In this document: positions 49,858-61,200 of the stretch, one piece after another
How the letters are laid out: each line of letters begins with the position of its first letter
How positions within the stretch are numbered: the first letter of the stretch is position 1
NCBI GenBank assembly: GCA_963818985.1
Contig: CAWFUJ010000010.1
Coordinates: 434,001 to 498,000, forward strand
Reading direction: 5' to 3'
DNA: 64,000 bases
DNA from: JAFEDN01 sp963818985
Lineage (GTDB): Bacteria > Pseudomonadota > Gammaproteobacteria > Coxiellales > Coxiellaceae
Program-made: the position numbers and the translations under genes
The notes under the pieces: model-generated
Told to the model about the DNA's origin: nothing
Database searches by the model: none
What the model saw: only the letters and a program-made list of their open reading frames with translations

Positions 49858-52800
49858 TGCCCACCCATTTCAGTGGGTGCGTGGACCATAAAATATGATT
49901 TTGTTTGGATTGATATTAATGAGCGATGATTAAAATCACAGGATTTTTTAATAATTTATTTAAATGGAGGTTTTTATGAAAAACGGACAATTCCCAGAAG
50001 TAATAAAATTGGGGGATTTAAACGGCCAGAATGGCTTTAAAATCGATGGTGAAAATAGTGGTGATGCCAGCGGCTATTCTGTCAGTGCAACTGGGGATAT
50101 TAATGATGATGGGTATCCCGATTTGATCATTGGGGCTGCAGGTTATCTAGGCGGAGCTAATAAAGGCCGCAGCTATGTAGTATTTGGTGGGCCAGGAGTT
50201 GGCAGCAATGAAGTCATTGCGCTATCAGGTCTTAATGGCGCCAATGGCTTTAAACTCGATGGCGAAAACAATAGGGATAACAGTGGCTATTCTGTGAGTA
50301 CAGCTGGAGATATCAATGGCGACGGGCATGCCGATCTATTGATTGGGGCTTTGGGTTATAGTAGCAGTAGGGGACGTAGTTATGTGATTTTTGGCGGTCC
50401 GAGCGTTGGCAGCAATGGAATCATTGCACTATCAAGTCTTAATGGGAGCAACGGCTTTAAACTGGATGGCGAAAATAATAATGATAGCAGCGGCAGTTTC
50501 GTCAGTGCGGTCGGGGATGTTAACAGCGATGGGATAGCGGATATCGCAATTGGAGCTGCTGGGCATAATGGTGATACTGGTCGCACTTATGTTCTTTTTG
50601 GAGGATTAAAGCTGGGAAACAGCGGGTTAATTTCTCTTGGCAGTTTAGACGGTATTAATGGTTTTATACTAGATGGTGAAAATGTCGGTGATGAAAGTGG
50701 GATGGCATTAGGTAACCCAGGTGATGTCAATGATGACGGCTATGCAGATATGCTGGTATCCGCTTGGAGTTATAATGGTGGTATAGGCCGTAGTTATGTC
50801 ATTTTTGGTGGACCGCCAATAGCCAGCAGTTCAATCATCAGTCTTTCGAGTTTCAATGGCACGACTGGTTTGAAGCTGGATGGCGAAATTGGAAATGTAT
50901 GGAGTGGCAATTGGTTAGGTGGGAATGGTGATATCAATGGTGATGGATATCAAGACTTCTTGATTAGAGCAGCTTGGTATAATCAGCAGATTGGCCGTAC
51001 TTATGTAGTATTTGGCGCCCCTGGGTTAGGTAGTGCAGGAACATTTAGTCTTGCCAGCATCAATGGTACAAATGGATTTAAACTCGATGGTGAGTCCCTC
51101 AATGACTTGTCCGGTAGCCGAGTGAGTATGGCCGGTGACATTAATGCTGATGGTTATAGTGATATTTTAATTGGCGCTCATTATGAGGCTGGTGCGGAGG
51201 GTTGTAGTTATCTAGTTTTTGGTAGCGCTGAAGTATACGTCGGAGGTCAGTTCAGCCTAGCAAATTTGAACGGGTTTAACGGAATAAAACTAGTCGGTGA
51301 GATGTCGGGTGATTATAGTGGTGCTGTTAGTGCGGCTGGCGATATTAATGGTGATGGGGTAGCCGATTTCCTGATAGGAGCATATGGCTATAATAATGGC
51401 GTTGGCCGCAGTTACGTGATTTTTGGTGATGCTCCACCTGTATTAGTCAATAATAGTTTAGTCTTATTCAGTGGTGAGACTATCTCTTTAAGTGCTTCCG
51501 ATCTAGCCGCTTATGACCACAATCATGATAATAATACTTTGGTATTCATTCCCACTAACTTGACTCACGGGCAATTTGAATTGGTCAGTGATCCAGGTGT
51601 TATGCTTAGCAATTTCACGCAACAGCAAATTTGGGATGGCAATATTCGATTTGTGCATGACGGCAGTTCCGACGCACCGGCTTATAATATTACAATTCGC
51701 AGCGAGGGAATTGCCTGGACAGGGCCTATTGCCGCGAATATTACCTTTTTTGATAATTTTGTTATCGAAAATAATCAGTTGGTCATTAATCAAGGTCAAA
51801 GTCTGATTCTAACGTCTGCTAATTTGAAAGCAACAAATAGAGGCGAAGTGGATGAGAATTTAAGTTTTTTGATGAGCGATCTGGTGCACGGACAATTTGA
51901 ATTTATTGCAGATCCCAACCAATCTATTTTAATTTTTCAACAGCAAAATATTACCGATGGCAGTGTGTATTTTGTGCATGATAATTCGCAAAGCGCACCA
52001 GGTTATCGAGTGGCTGTCAGTAATGGTACATTGACCAGTCCAGCACAGTCGTCATTTATTGATTTTGATGCGACGCCGATTTTATTAAACAACAGTCTGG
52101 TGATTAACCAGGGTCAAACACTATTATTCACTTCCGCTTTTCTGAGCGCCACGCACGCATCCGGGCGGAGATGACAAGGTATTATTATTTAATGTCAGTC
52201 GCGTCGAACACGGGAAATTCAGTTTGACTGATTTTCCTGATCAGCCCATTTTTGTTTTTTACCAGCAAAATATGACGGATCGTATGATTCAATTCAGTCA
52301 TGATAATTCGATTCAACCACCGGGTTATCAGGTCAGCGTCAGTGATGGCCGCATCACTTTGTCGCCGGTGGTCGCTGAGATTAATTTTGATGTGGCTCCG
52401 ATTTTGGAAGTCAATCAATTAATGATTAACCAGGGTCAAACTGTGGTGTTGACGGAAAATAATCTGCTCGCTACACACGCCGGAAATGTGGAAAATAGCC
52501 TGGAATTTATGATCAGTGATGTGCAACAAGGTCAGTTTGTTGGGTTGGATGATTCTCGGCAATCACTCGATTCTTTTTGGCAGAATAATATCACTGAGCG
52601 GCAGATCATATTTATCCATAACAATTCATCTTTTGCACCGGCTTATAAAGTATCCGTCAGCGATGGCCGTATAATCACGGCGCCTGCCAATAGCGATATT
52701 GATTTCGATGCCGCGCCGTTATTGGTTAACAACCAGCTTACGATCGTGCAGGGGGAAAACGTTACCCTCACCAGCGCCAATCTGTTGGCAAATCATAACG

Positions 52801-54899
52801 GCGTTGCCGAACCGGCGCTTATTTTTCAAGTGACCAATGTACAAAATGGTGGTTTTATTCTGCTATCCGATCCGGCGCAAAGCGTAATGAGCAACGCCAG
52901 TTTTTTGCAGCAACAAGTGGTCGCCGGACAAGTGGTTTTTTTATCGCAAAATTCGGAGGCGCCGGCTTACCAAGTGTCGGTCACAGATGGACGCATCACG
53001 ACGAATCCGCAGCCGGCAGCGATTACCTTTTTCTGGAAACCCATTTTGACACGCAATCAGTTTTTGGCAAACCGAGGTCAAGCCACGGTATTAACCACGG
53101 ACAATATCGCCGCTACGCGCAACGGCACGTTGGCGGAAGATTTGCAGTTGGTGGTGACGAGCGTTGTCAAACACGGATATTTTGAACAACGCGGCAACTC
53201 GGGTGGCGCCATCACCTCGTTTTACCAGCAGGATATTCTCCAGCAAAACATTCAATTTACCCACGATAACAGCACAGAAACGCCTGCGTATTCCCTGTTG
53301 GTGCGAGATAATCAGAGCGGTGTATCAAGCGATGTACAAGCCGGTAAAACGCTTTTGGTGGTCAATAACTATTTTCCGGTCAATCAGGGAGAGGTTCTCA
53401 CCATCACAGAATTCGTTCTCAATGCCAGCAGTGCGCAGTCACAGAATACGGGAAGTATTATTTTCACTCCGATTATCGGTACCGTGCAGCACGGTCATTT
53501 TTCGTTGCCGACAGCTCCGGATTATCCATTAACCAGTTTTCAGCAACAACAAATCAGCGCTAATGATATTATTTTTGTTGCCGACGGTTCCACGAGCGCG
53601 CCGAGCGGTTATTTGACGGTGAGCGATGGCCAGGCTGACGGTACTCAAGGCACTATCGCCTGCAAAATTGATTTTGATGTTCCACCGATTTTACAAAAAG
53701 CGTATCTCAAAAGCAGTGCGGGTGAACAAGTTAAAATAACAGATATCAACCTAAAAGCGGCCAGTCTTACCGCTTCGGTGAATGGATTGGTTTTTGAAAT
53801 CAGCGAAATCAGTCATGGGTATTTTGCCGATAATAATCAATGGAAAATCCCATTAGTTAATTTTACTCAGCAGAAAATAACCGACGGCGATATTATTTTT
53901 ATCACCGATGAGTCCGGACAAAGTCCACAATTTAAAGTATCGGTGTGGGATGGCCGCCTGCATTGTGTGGGTTGTCCACAGCCCGCAGAGATTGTGTTTT
54001 CCGGCGATGGTGGAGGTTCTGGCGACGGCAGTTTATCATCAACCATTAAAAGTTCGTTGATCGGCGCTCTCGTCAGTGGTGGTGTAGGTTTATTATTTTT
54101 TGCATTCAAATGGTATTTGAATTACAAACATCAGTTGAATTTGCAACGCACAGCCAGACCGACCATTGATGGCGAAGCTCAGGATTTATATTCGGATGCG
54201 TTGTTATTGCCGATCGCGCGAGAAATTTTTTCGCGAATCAAGATCGGCGGCTGTTTAGGTTACGTGGGTCAGGAACAATATAACGAATACGTGGGTGCGG
54301 TGAGTGTGATCGTAGCGGCATTAGAAGCGCGGCAAGTTTTTCCTCCGGACCAATGGAATAGCATCATGACCCGCCCGCAAAAACAAAAAATCATTGATGC
54401 GATTGCCAGTGCGTCAGGAAAAGGCGCACTTATCTGGTGAGTGAAAGTCTCACCTGGGAAGGGGAAGTCAGCCCCACCCTGTAGCGAGTCTTGCGTTGCT
54501 GGAGGTAACGAAAGTGACGAAGCGTAGACAGCGAAATAATCGAGCCGAAATCGCGTGAACGTGGTAAGCCTCGAAAGGCATATGGTAGTTGCTGGCCGAT
54601 GTTGTTGGCAAAACAGCAGGCAAAAAGTAAATCGGAGGTAGACCTGATGAAGACAAATCCGAAGAGGTACTCAGCACCGGGGTCATAGACGTTGGCGAGA
54701 TTATAGAGATAAGTGTAGCAACCTGAGAAGTCCTCAAGATTCTCCAAGGATGGAGTATCGAGGGTACAAGTGGAGAAGCACTTCGCGAGGCCAAAGAAAA
54801 GGTCTTGAGGATGGCTGAATCGACCGTAGTAGCGAGGAATCGGCTAATCACCGAGGAGCGAAGGGTCGGTGGATATTAACCGAGCGCAAAGGAGAAACC

Positions 54900-56228
54900 A
54901 TGACCATACACAGCAAAGATGGGCGATCAGGGAAAACGAAACTGGAGCGCATAAGTGAGCTTTCAGCAAAGGACAATAAGATGGTGTTCAATAATATTGG
55001 ACACATCATTGACTTGCCGATGCTGATGAAAACATTCGCACAGCTAGATGGGAATAAAGCGGTGGGAGTAGATGGTGTGACCAAAGCGAAGTACGGGCAA
55101 AACTTAGAAGAAAATCTAAGTCAACTGCTGAAACGAATTCGTCGAGGCACGTACAGGCCGAAACCGGCCAGAGTAGTTGAAATACCCAAAGAAGATGGCA
55201 GCACTAGACCGCTGGCGATCAGCTGTCTGGAAGATAAACTGGTGCAAAGTGCAGTCAACGAAATATTGACGAGTATTTATGAGCCGATTTTCCTGCCATC
55301 ATCCTACGGTTTTCGACTTGAAAAGAACTGTCATCAGGCATTAAAGGCGTTGAACAACCACACGTTCCGTTACTACAATGGGGCAGTGGTGGAGATTGAC
55401 CTCCGAAAGTGCTTTAACACGATCCCGCATGAGGGGATCATGAATAGTCTTAGGAAGAAAATCTCAGATAAACGCTTTTTGAAATTAGTGTGCCACTTAC
55501 TGAGAACTCCGGAAATAAAGGAGGATGGAAGTGTGGTGGCTAGTGGACGGGGATGCCCGCAGGGTTCGATTTGCTCACCAACGATTGCAAATCTATATCT
55601 CCATGAAGTGATTGACGAATGGTTTGAAAAGATCAAGCGAGAGAACTTTAGGGGAGCAGCAGAGATGGTGAGATACTGCGATGACATGGTATTTATTTTC
55701 CAGGACAAAAGGGATGCAGAACGCTTTTACGAAGTACTGCCAGTGCGGTTGGAGAAGTATGGTTTATCGCTAAATGCGGAGAAATCACAACTGATTCGAT
55801 CGGGATTAAAGGCAGCGGAAGAAGAAGCAGCCCAGGGGAAACGCTTAGAAACGTACAACTTTCTAGGATTTACTTGCTATTGGGGTAAATCGCGAAAAGG
55901 ATATTGGCGGTTAAAATTTACAAGCCGTCGAGATCGTTTCACGAAGAAACTCAAAGGGTTGAGAAAGTACCTGAGAGAGAATTTAAACACACCGAACACG
56001 TTAGGAATTTTACAAACGGTAGTGCGGGTGGTTAAGGGGTGGATAAATTATCACGGAATATCTGACAATCAGAGACGAGTGAGTGCATTCATCGAGTACA
56101 GCAAGCGAATATTGTTTGGCTGGTTTAATCGCCGAGGAAGGAAAAGACCAATGAGCTGGGCTACCTTCGGACGCATACTCCAGAAGATACAATTTCCCAA
56201 GAGCTGGAAAACGGTTTCGATGTTTTAA
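54900..56228 (+). CDS. ltrA: Group II intron reverse transcriptase/maturase
   Basis: 442 residues. The reverse transcriptase domain has GVDGVT near residue 57, RPLAIS, SSYGFR, the PQGSICSP motif and the catalytic Y259-C-D-D262 box (YCDD in place of the more usual YADD). The maturase X / GIIM region follows (FLGFTCYWGK, then GWINYHGISDNQRRVS). No HNH endonuclease domain is present, so target-primed priming would rely on a nascent strand. It binds and splices its own intron RNA and drives retrohoming. ATG 54900 is preceded by AAAGGAG. All motifs look intact. Confidence 0.9.
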   Translation: MTIHSKDGRSGKTKLERISELSAKDNKMVFNNIGHIIDLPMLMKTFAQLDGNKAVGVDGVTKAKYGQNLEENLSQLLKRIRRGTYRPKPARVVEIPKEDGSTRPLAISCLEDKLVQSAVNEILTSIYEPIFLPSSYGFRLEKNCHQALKALNNHTFRYYNGAVVEIDLRKCFNTIPHEGIMNSLRKKISDKRFLKLVCHLLRTPEIKEDGSVVASGRGCPQGSICSPTIANLYLHEVIDEWFEKIKRENFRGAAEMVRYCDDMVFIFQDKRDAERFYEVLPVRLEKYGLSLNAEKSQLIRSGLKAAEEEAAQGKRLETYNFLGFTCYWGKSRKGYWRLKFTSRRDRFTKKLKGLRKYLRENLNTPNTLGILQTVVRVVKGWINYHGISDNQRRVSAFIEYSKRILFGWFNRRGRKRPMSWATFGRILQKIQFPKSWKTVSMF

Positions 56229-56269
56229 AGGCGAACAGATAGGAAAAAAAAAAATCGCGGTGATATCGG

Positions 56270-56302
56270 GAGCCGTATGCGGTAGTTCCGCACGTACGGT
56301 TC
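56270..56302 (+). ncRNA. Group II intron domain V (catalytic hairpin)
   Basis: Begins GAGCCGTATGCGG and ends CCGCACGTACGGTTC, with the AGC catalytic triad at the 5' side, an internal bulge and a short terminal loop, as expected for the most conserved intron domain. It lies 42 nt after the maturase stop. The domain VI-like stem after it contains the A-bearing CTAC segment near 56334-56337. Confidence 0.8.
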
Positions 56303-56634
56303 TAAGAGGGACTCATCCGGGTGACCGGGTGGGTCTACTCACACACATACCAAAGAATTAGTCGGCAATAATCGTTGCTGTTCAACGCGCACTTTCACCG
56401 GTTTTTATCGGGCCGAAGCGACGCCGAAAATGATTCGAGATAAAGCGGAAGAAATTGCCGCCGCCGTGCAGGAAACGTTATCGGATCGCGCCGAAGCCAA
56501 AGGCTCACGCACTCGCAGCGTGCGCCTGACAGCAACCCGCACCAGTCTCAATAATTCTCAAATGAAAACACCGTTATTGAGTAGATCATAGATATTTTTT
56601 CGTAGAATTTTTTGATAATTAAAGGGAGAGTGAT

Positions 56635-56727
56635 TTGAAAAACGGACAATTTTCAGCAGTTGTGCCCACGATCTGGAATCCAGACCTTTATCATTATTGC
56701 ATTCATAATTTTTTAAAATTTAACTAA
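56635..56727 (+). pseudogene. Vestigial array-gene N-terminus
   Basis: TTG 56635 after AAAGGGAGAG opens MKNGQFSAVVPTIWNP and stops after 30 codons. The first ten residues are the array family start (MKNGQFPAV), after which homology ends at once. It marks the 5' end of a lost array gene just before the 474-residue protein's gene. Confidence 0.6.
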
Positions 56728-56737
56728 GGAGGTTTTT

Positions 56738-58162
56738 ATGAGATCAGTGACTCGACACGATTTGTTAACCATGGCGCAAGATATTTTTCGACAGCCTGAA
56801 TTTAAAATTCCGGCGTCATACTTCGCTGACGTGCATATTTTGACGGCGGTGTCTCGCATTACCCTGATGAGTTTTGTGGTGATTCAGTTGATGGATTTGA
56901 GATCCCAGAGCACCACTCCGGATAATCTCAGTGCGGAAGAACAAAAGATCTGTGAATTTCTCGTGAAAAAAAGTCAATTTCCAGATCATGCCAAAATGTT
57001 TAAAACTTTTTTGCAAAAAATCCGCGAACAGTTGACGACTGAAACCAAAACCTTGAGTGCTGAGCGTGTGTCGCGCGATTATCCAGCAAAAAATAAATTG
57101 ATTGAATTATATGATTACCTGCTGAGAGATTCGCTGATCCTCCATCCAGGTTGTCCGTTTTTTGCCGCTAAAAAAGAAATTCCCACCCAACCGTTTGAGT
57201 TGTTGTTCGGATTTCATTGCATTGAAATAGAGATTAAAAATATGGTGGAAATCAATGATGCATTATCGCCTTATTTTCGTACTCTGCTGGAAATCTGGAG
57301 GAAGCCCGATGCTTTGAAAACGCCGGCGACGGTGGCGGGTTTGGCGGCGCAGCATATTGATTGGGGTGGCAGTCTCTCCTGGATTGGACTGCCCAGGTTA
57401 TCGTACATCACGCCGCCTTCTATCAAGTCATTTGTTTATAAACCGGAATATCAGGGATTGGAGTTTTCGTTGGAGTTACAAAATTTCCTGGTTCCTGAAG
57501 TGAAACTCAGCGCGGAAGTGGCGCGAGCCAAAGGAATCGCTCTCCAATTGCTCAAGACGCATGAGAAATTGCACGCGGCCTTATTGAGAGAGCATGGTCT
57601 GACCCGGCATGGGCAATACGAAGAAAAAGAACGGGATTGGAGCGCCGAGAAGGAAGGCGAGGAAAAAGATATCACTTTAACTTTTGCCGAATCCTCGATA
57701 CGCCAAGTGGATTCTCAGCGGAAAAATGCGTTGACTTCCGCCGTCAAGGCGATGGATTCTGCTTTGGAGAGCTACTTAAAAACAGCCACGCAACGTGTAT
57801 CTCTGGCGACTTTGGCCAGAAGAATCAAAACCTGGTACGCAGCAACGCCGGTGATCGTTTATCCTTTGGAAAAGTTATTAAAAACGTCATCCTCGGAAAC
57901 CAGCGGCACAATACCGGTCAGCGGAACCCGCGTTTCCACCGAATCCACTTCAGCGTCTGCGGATAGAGCCATGCATTCGCTTTCTTCATCCTCCAGCAGC
58001 ACGGCCAGTAGTATGGTTGGATCAGAACCCAGGCGTCCCTTGAGCAATTCGTTGTCTCAGACCCTGGTGGCCGGAGAGGGTAAGAAAGCCCAGCCGCCAT
58101 CCACCGGCGACACGGACCCATTGAAGAAAAGCAGTACCTCGATGGCGGTGAAAAACAAATAG
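56738..58162 (+). CDS. Unrecognised 474-residue protein
   Basis: ATG 56738 has a near-perfect AAGGAGG at 5 nt spacing. The protein is predicted soluble and mostly helical over residues 1-370, with a short segment of possible strands around 215-250 (IGLPRLSYITPPS). The last 100 residues are Ser/Thr-rich low-complexity sequence (SSSSSSTASSM) ending in a basic stretch (KKSSTSMAVKNK). No signal peptide, membrane helix or catalytic motif is recognised. It replaces the body of an array gene whose start survives at 56635 and is followed 41 nt later by another array member, so it is probably cotranscribed with it. The Ser-rich tail would suit phosphorylation, but that is only a guess. Confidence 0.6.
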   Translation: MRSVTRHDLLTMAQDIFRQPEFKIPASYFADVHILTAVSRITLMSFVVIQLMDLRSQSTTPDNLSAEEQKICEFLVKKSQFPDHAKMFKTFLQKIREQLTTETKTLSAERVSRDYPAKNKLIELYDYLLRDSLILHPGCPFFAAKKEIPTQPFELLFGFHCIEIEIKNMVEINDALSPYFRTLLEIWRKPDALKTPATVAGLAAQHIDWGGSLSWIGLPRLSYITPPSIKSFVYKPEYQGLEFSLELQNFLVPEVKLSAEVARAKGIALQLLKTHEKLHAALLREHGLTRHGQYEEKERDWSAEKEGEEKDITLTFAESSIRQVDSQRKNALTSAVKAMDSALESYLKTATQRVSLATLARRIKTWYAATPVIVYPLEKLLKTSSSETSGTIPVSGTRVSTESTSASADRAMHSLSSSSSSTASSMVGSEPRRPLSNSLSQTLVAGEGKKAQPPSTGDTDPLKKSSTSMAVKNK

Positions 58163-58203
58163 CGCAGGAATCTTAACCTTATACAAATTTCAGGAGAAAG
58201 AAA

Positions 58204-61200
58204 ATGAGACAAGGACAATTTCCAGCAGTGGTTCGATTGGCGGATTTAAATGGCCAGAATGGTTTTGTACTGGATGGTGAAAATAATGGTGATAACAGTG
58301 GCTCGTCCGTCAGTACGGCGGGAGATATTAATGGTGATGGCTACGCCGATTTGCTGATAGGGGCGCCTAATTATGGGAATATGACCGGTCGTAGCTATGT
58401 GATATTTGGCGCTGCGAATGTAGGTAGTGGGGGTGTGATCTCTCTTTCCAGTCTCAATGGCGCTAACGGCTTTAAACTCGACGGTGAAAATAATAATGAT
58501 TACAGCGGCGGTTGTGTCAGTCGAGTTGGAGATCTTAATGCCGATGGTTATGATGACCTGGTAATCGGAGCGCCTGGTTATCCGGAAAATAACTATAAAG
58601 GTCGTAGCTATGTGGTATTTGGTGGCCCGAAGGTAGGGGGTAGCGGGAAAATTGCCTTATTAGACCTGAATGGCGTTAATGGCTTTAAACTCAATGGTGA
58701 AAATAATAATGATCATAGCGGCGGTGCTGTCAGAGGAGTTGGGGATGTCAATGGTGATGGGCATGATGATTTGATCATCTCATCTTTCGAATACTTGGGA
58801 GGTAGCAATAAAGGCCGTAGTTATGTGTTGTTTGGTGGATCAGGAGTGGGTAGCAGTGGAGTTATTCCGTTATCAACATTAAATGGCGTTAATGGCTTTA
58901 AACTGGATGGTGAAAACAATGGCGACGATAGCGGCCATTCAGTCAGTGGCTCGGGAGACATCAATGGTGATGGGTATGCTGATCTCATTATTGGGGCTGA
59001 TTATTATCCAGGGGGTAGCAATAAAGGTCGTAGTTATGTGGTGTTTGGCGGGCCAGGGACTGAATCTGGAGGAATATTGGCTCTTTCCAGCCTGAATGGT
59101 GTCAACGGCTTTAAACTGGATGGTGAAAATAATGGTGATCTGAGCGGCAAATCGATTAGTGTAGCCGGAGATATTAATGGAGATGGCGTATCTGATTTGT
59201 TAATTGGAGCCGATGGTTATCCAGGAGGTGGTAATAAAGGTCGCAGTTATGTCGTATTTGGTGATATTCCGCCGGTATTAGTAAATAATCAACTATATTC
59301 TACAGTTGGCGGTGCTACGCGATTAAATGCGACGTATCTGTCTGCTTACGATCTTAATCACAACAATAACACCCTGTTATTCATTCCAGGCAGTGTTGTT
59401 CATGGCCGCTTTGAGTCCTCGAATAATCCCGGTGTTCCATTAGCAAATTTCACTCAGCAACGAATCCGCGATGGCGAAATTCAATTTGTTCATGATGGAA
59501 CGTTAATGGCGCCAAGCTATAACATTGCCGTGAATAGCGGCGGTATTGCTAATATAAATTCAACCTTGGCGAAAATTATTTTTACTGGTGTGCAACCCAG
59601 CGTATTTCCTGCAGTTGTTCAATTGTCAAGCTTAAATGGCAAAACAGGTTTTAAAATTGATGGAGAAATGTCAGGAGATCACAGTGGCCAATCAGTTAGC
59701 ATAACAGGCGACATCAATGGTGATGATTGTGACGATTTTATAATCGGAGCTCCTTATTATGGTAACGCCGCAGGTCGTAGCTATGTTGTTTTTGGTAGTC
59801 CGAATGTTGTGGATTTAGGTATTATCACGCTTTCCAGCCTTAATGGAACTCTTGGTTTTAAACTCGATGGGAGTGGAGGTGCTGGCGTTTCAGTGAGTTC
59901 TATTGATATCAATGGAGACAGTTATAGTGATCTGATAATTGGAGCGAATGAATTTTCTAACGGTCCTGGCCGAACTTATGTAGTTTTTGGTAATTCTGGG
60001 ATAGGTCAAGAAGGTTTACTATCACTCACCAATCTAAATGGAGTCAATGGTTTTAAACTTCAGGGAGAGGTTAACGGTGATATCAGTGGTCAGGCAGTGA
60101 ATGGTGTGCGGGATATCAATGGTGATGGGTATGATGATTTATTGATAGGGGCGCCTTATCATGCCAGTAATGTCGGCCGTAGCTATGTTGTATTCGGAGG
60201 TCATAATGTTAACCAAAGTTCTGTATTGTTACTGGGTAATTTAAATGGTGCGAATGGATTTAAACTTGACGGTGAAACCAGCGGTGATGCTAGTGGTGCT
60301 GCCGTGGCTGCTGCAGGAGATATCAATGATGATGGATATGATGATTTATTGATAGGAGCACCTTATCGGGCTAATCGCCTTGGTCGCAGTTATGTGGTAT
60401 TTGGAAAAATTAATTTAGGAAGTAATGGACTCATTCCTCTTTCCAATCTTAACGGGGAGAATGGATTTAAATTAGATGGTGAAAATGCAGGCGATATCAG
60501 TGGGTATTCGCTGGGAGGATGTATACCAGGTGATGTTAATGGCGACGGAATTTCAGATTTAATTATTGGAGCCGGTGGTTATAATAGTTCAACAGGCCGA
60601 GGTTATGTAATATTTGGTGATCCTGGAATTGGTGCTAATGGGCTTTTGCCTCTTTCCAGTTTAAATGGTGCGAATGGATTTAAAATAGATGGAGAAGCGA
60701 TAAGTGATGGCGCTGGCTATATGCCTACTAATCTTGCTGGGGATTTCAACGGTGATGGTTATACTGACCTGGTGATCGGCTCTTATGGTCATAATAATAA
60801 AATGGGTCGTATTTATTTAATTTTCGGGGGGCCGGAAGTGGGGAAAAGCGGATTAATTTCTCTGGCAGATCTGAATGGTATCAATGGAATTAAATTTGAT
60901 GGAGAAGCTATTGGCGACTTCGGTTCTAGCAATACCCCTTTGGGTTCCGTCAGCGCTTTGGGCGACGTTAACAGTGATGGAATTTCCGATCTATTGATTG
61001 GCGCTGCTGGTCATAATGGCAATACCGGTCGCAGTTATGTGGTCTTTGGCGATGTCGCCCCACAGTTTATGGTTGGTCCTTTAACAATTCACCAAAATCA
61101 AGCCATTATTTTGAATAGTCAAAATCTCAATGCTACAGACTTTAATCATCCGGCAGCCAGTTTACGATTCAATGTCACACAAGTTCAACACGGATATTTT

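Larger units (their letters stand above)
54409..56343 (+). mobile_element. Group II intron inserted in the tail of array member 10
   Basis: The element starts GTGCG (54409), has a 490-nt structured RNA 5' part, an internal reverse transcriptase gene, a domain V hairpin at 56270-56302 and a domain VI-like stem to about 56340. Joining 54408 to 56344 restores the host gene's frame and residues exactly. Because 54408 and 56343 are both A, the ends may equally be 54408-56342. It lies in the sense orientation, so splicing from the host message is possible. No hairpin terminator marks the insertion site. Confidence 0.85.
49976..56591 (+). pseudogene. Array member 10, frameshifted and split by a group II intron
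   Basis: ATG 49976 follows GGAGG by 5 nt (MKNGQFPEVIKLGDLNGQNG). Seven FG-GAP blades are followed by about eight CSPG-like repeats. The frame is lost at 52163-52165, where GGG should be GG (ATHASG then GDDKVLLF in the next phase), giving an early stop at 52172. The second frame continues to 54408 through the transmembrane helix (SSLIGALVSGGVGLLFFAFK) and tail (CLGYVGQEQYNEYVGA). A group II intron then intervenes; removing 54409-56343 gives IIDAIATHTKELVGNNRCCS, matching IIDAIATQTKQIVANNRCCS of the member at 29499. The tail ends at TAG 56589. Corrected for both, the protein is 1559 residues. The intron alone need not inactivate it if it splices; the extra base would. Confidence 0.75.

Noticed and set aside
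52224..54440. Separate gene starting at TTG 52224
   Set aside because: There is no ribosome site, and the sequence upstream of the TTG in the same phase is repeat sequence continuous with the 49976 gene after correcting one base.
54409..54899. Coding end ALIW of the gene upstream of the intron
   Set aside because: The last residues before the stop at 54440 are read from intron sequence; the exon ends at 54408.
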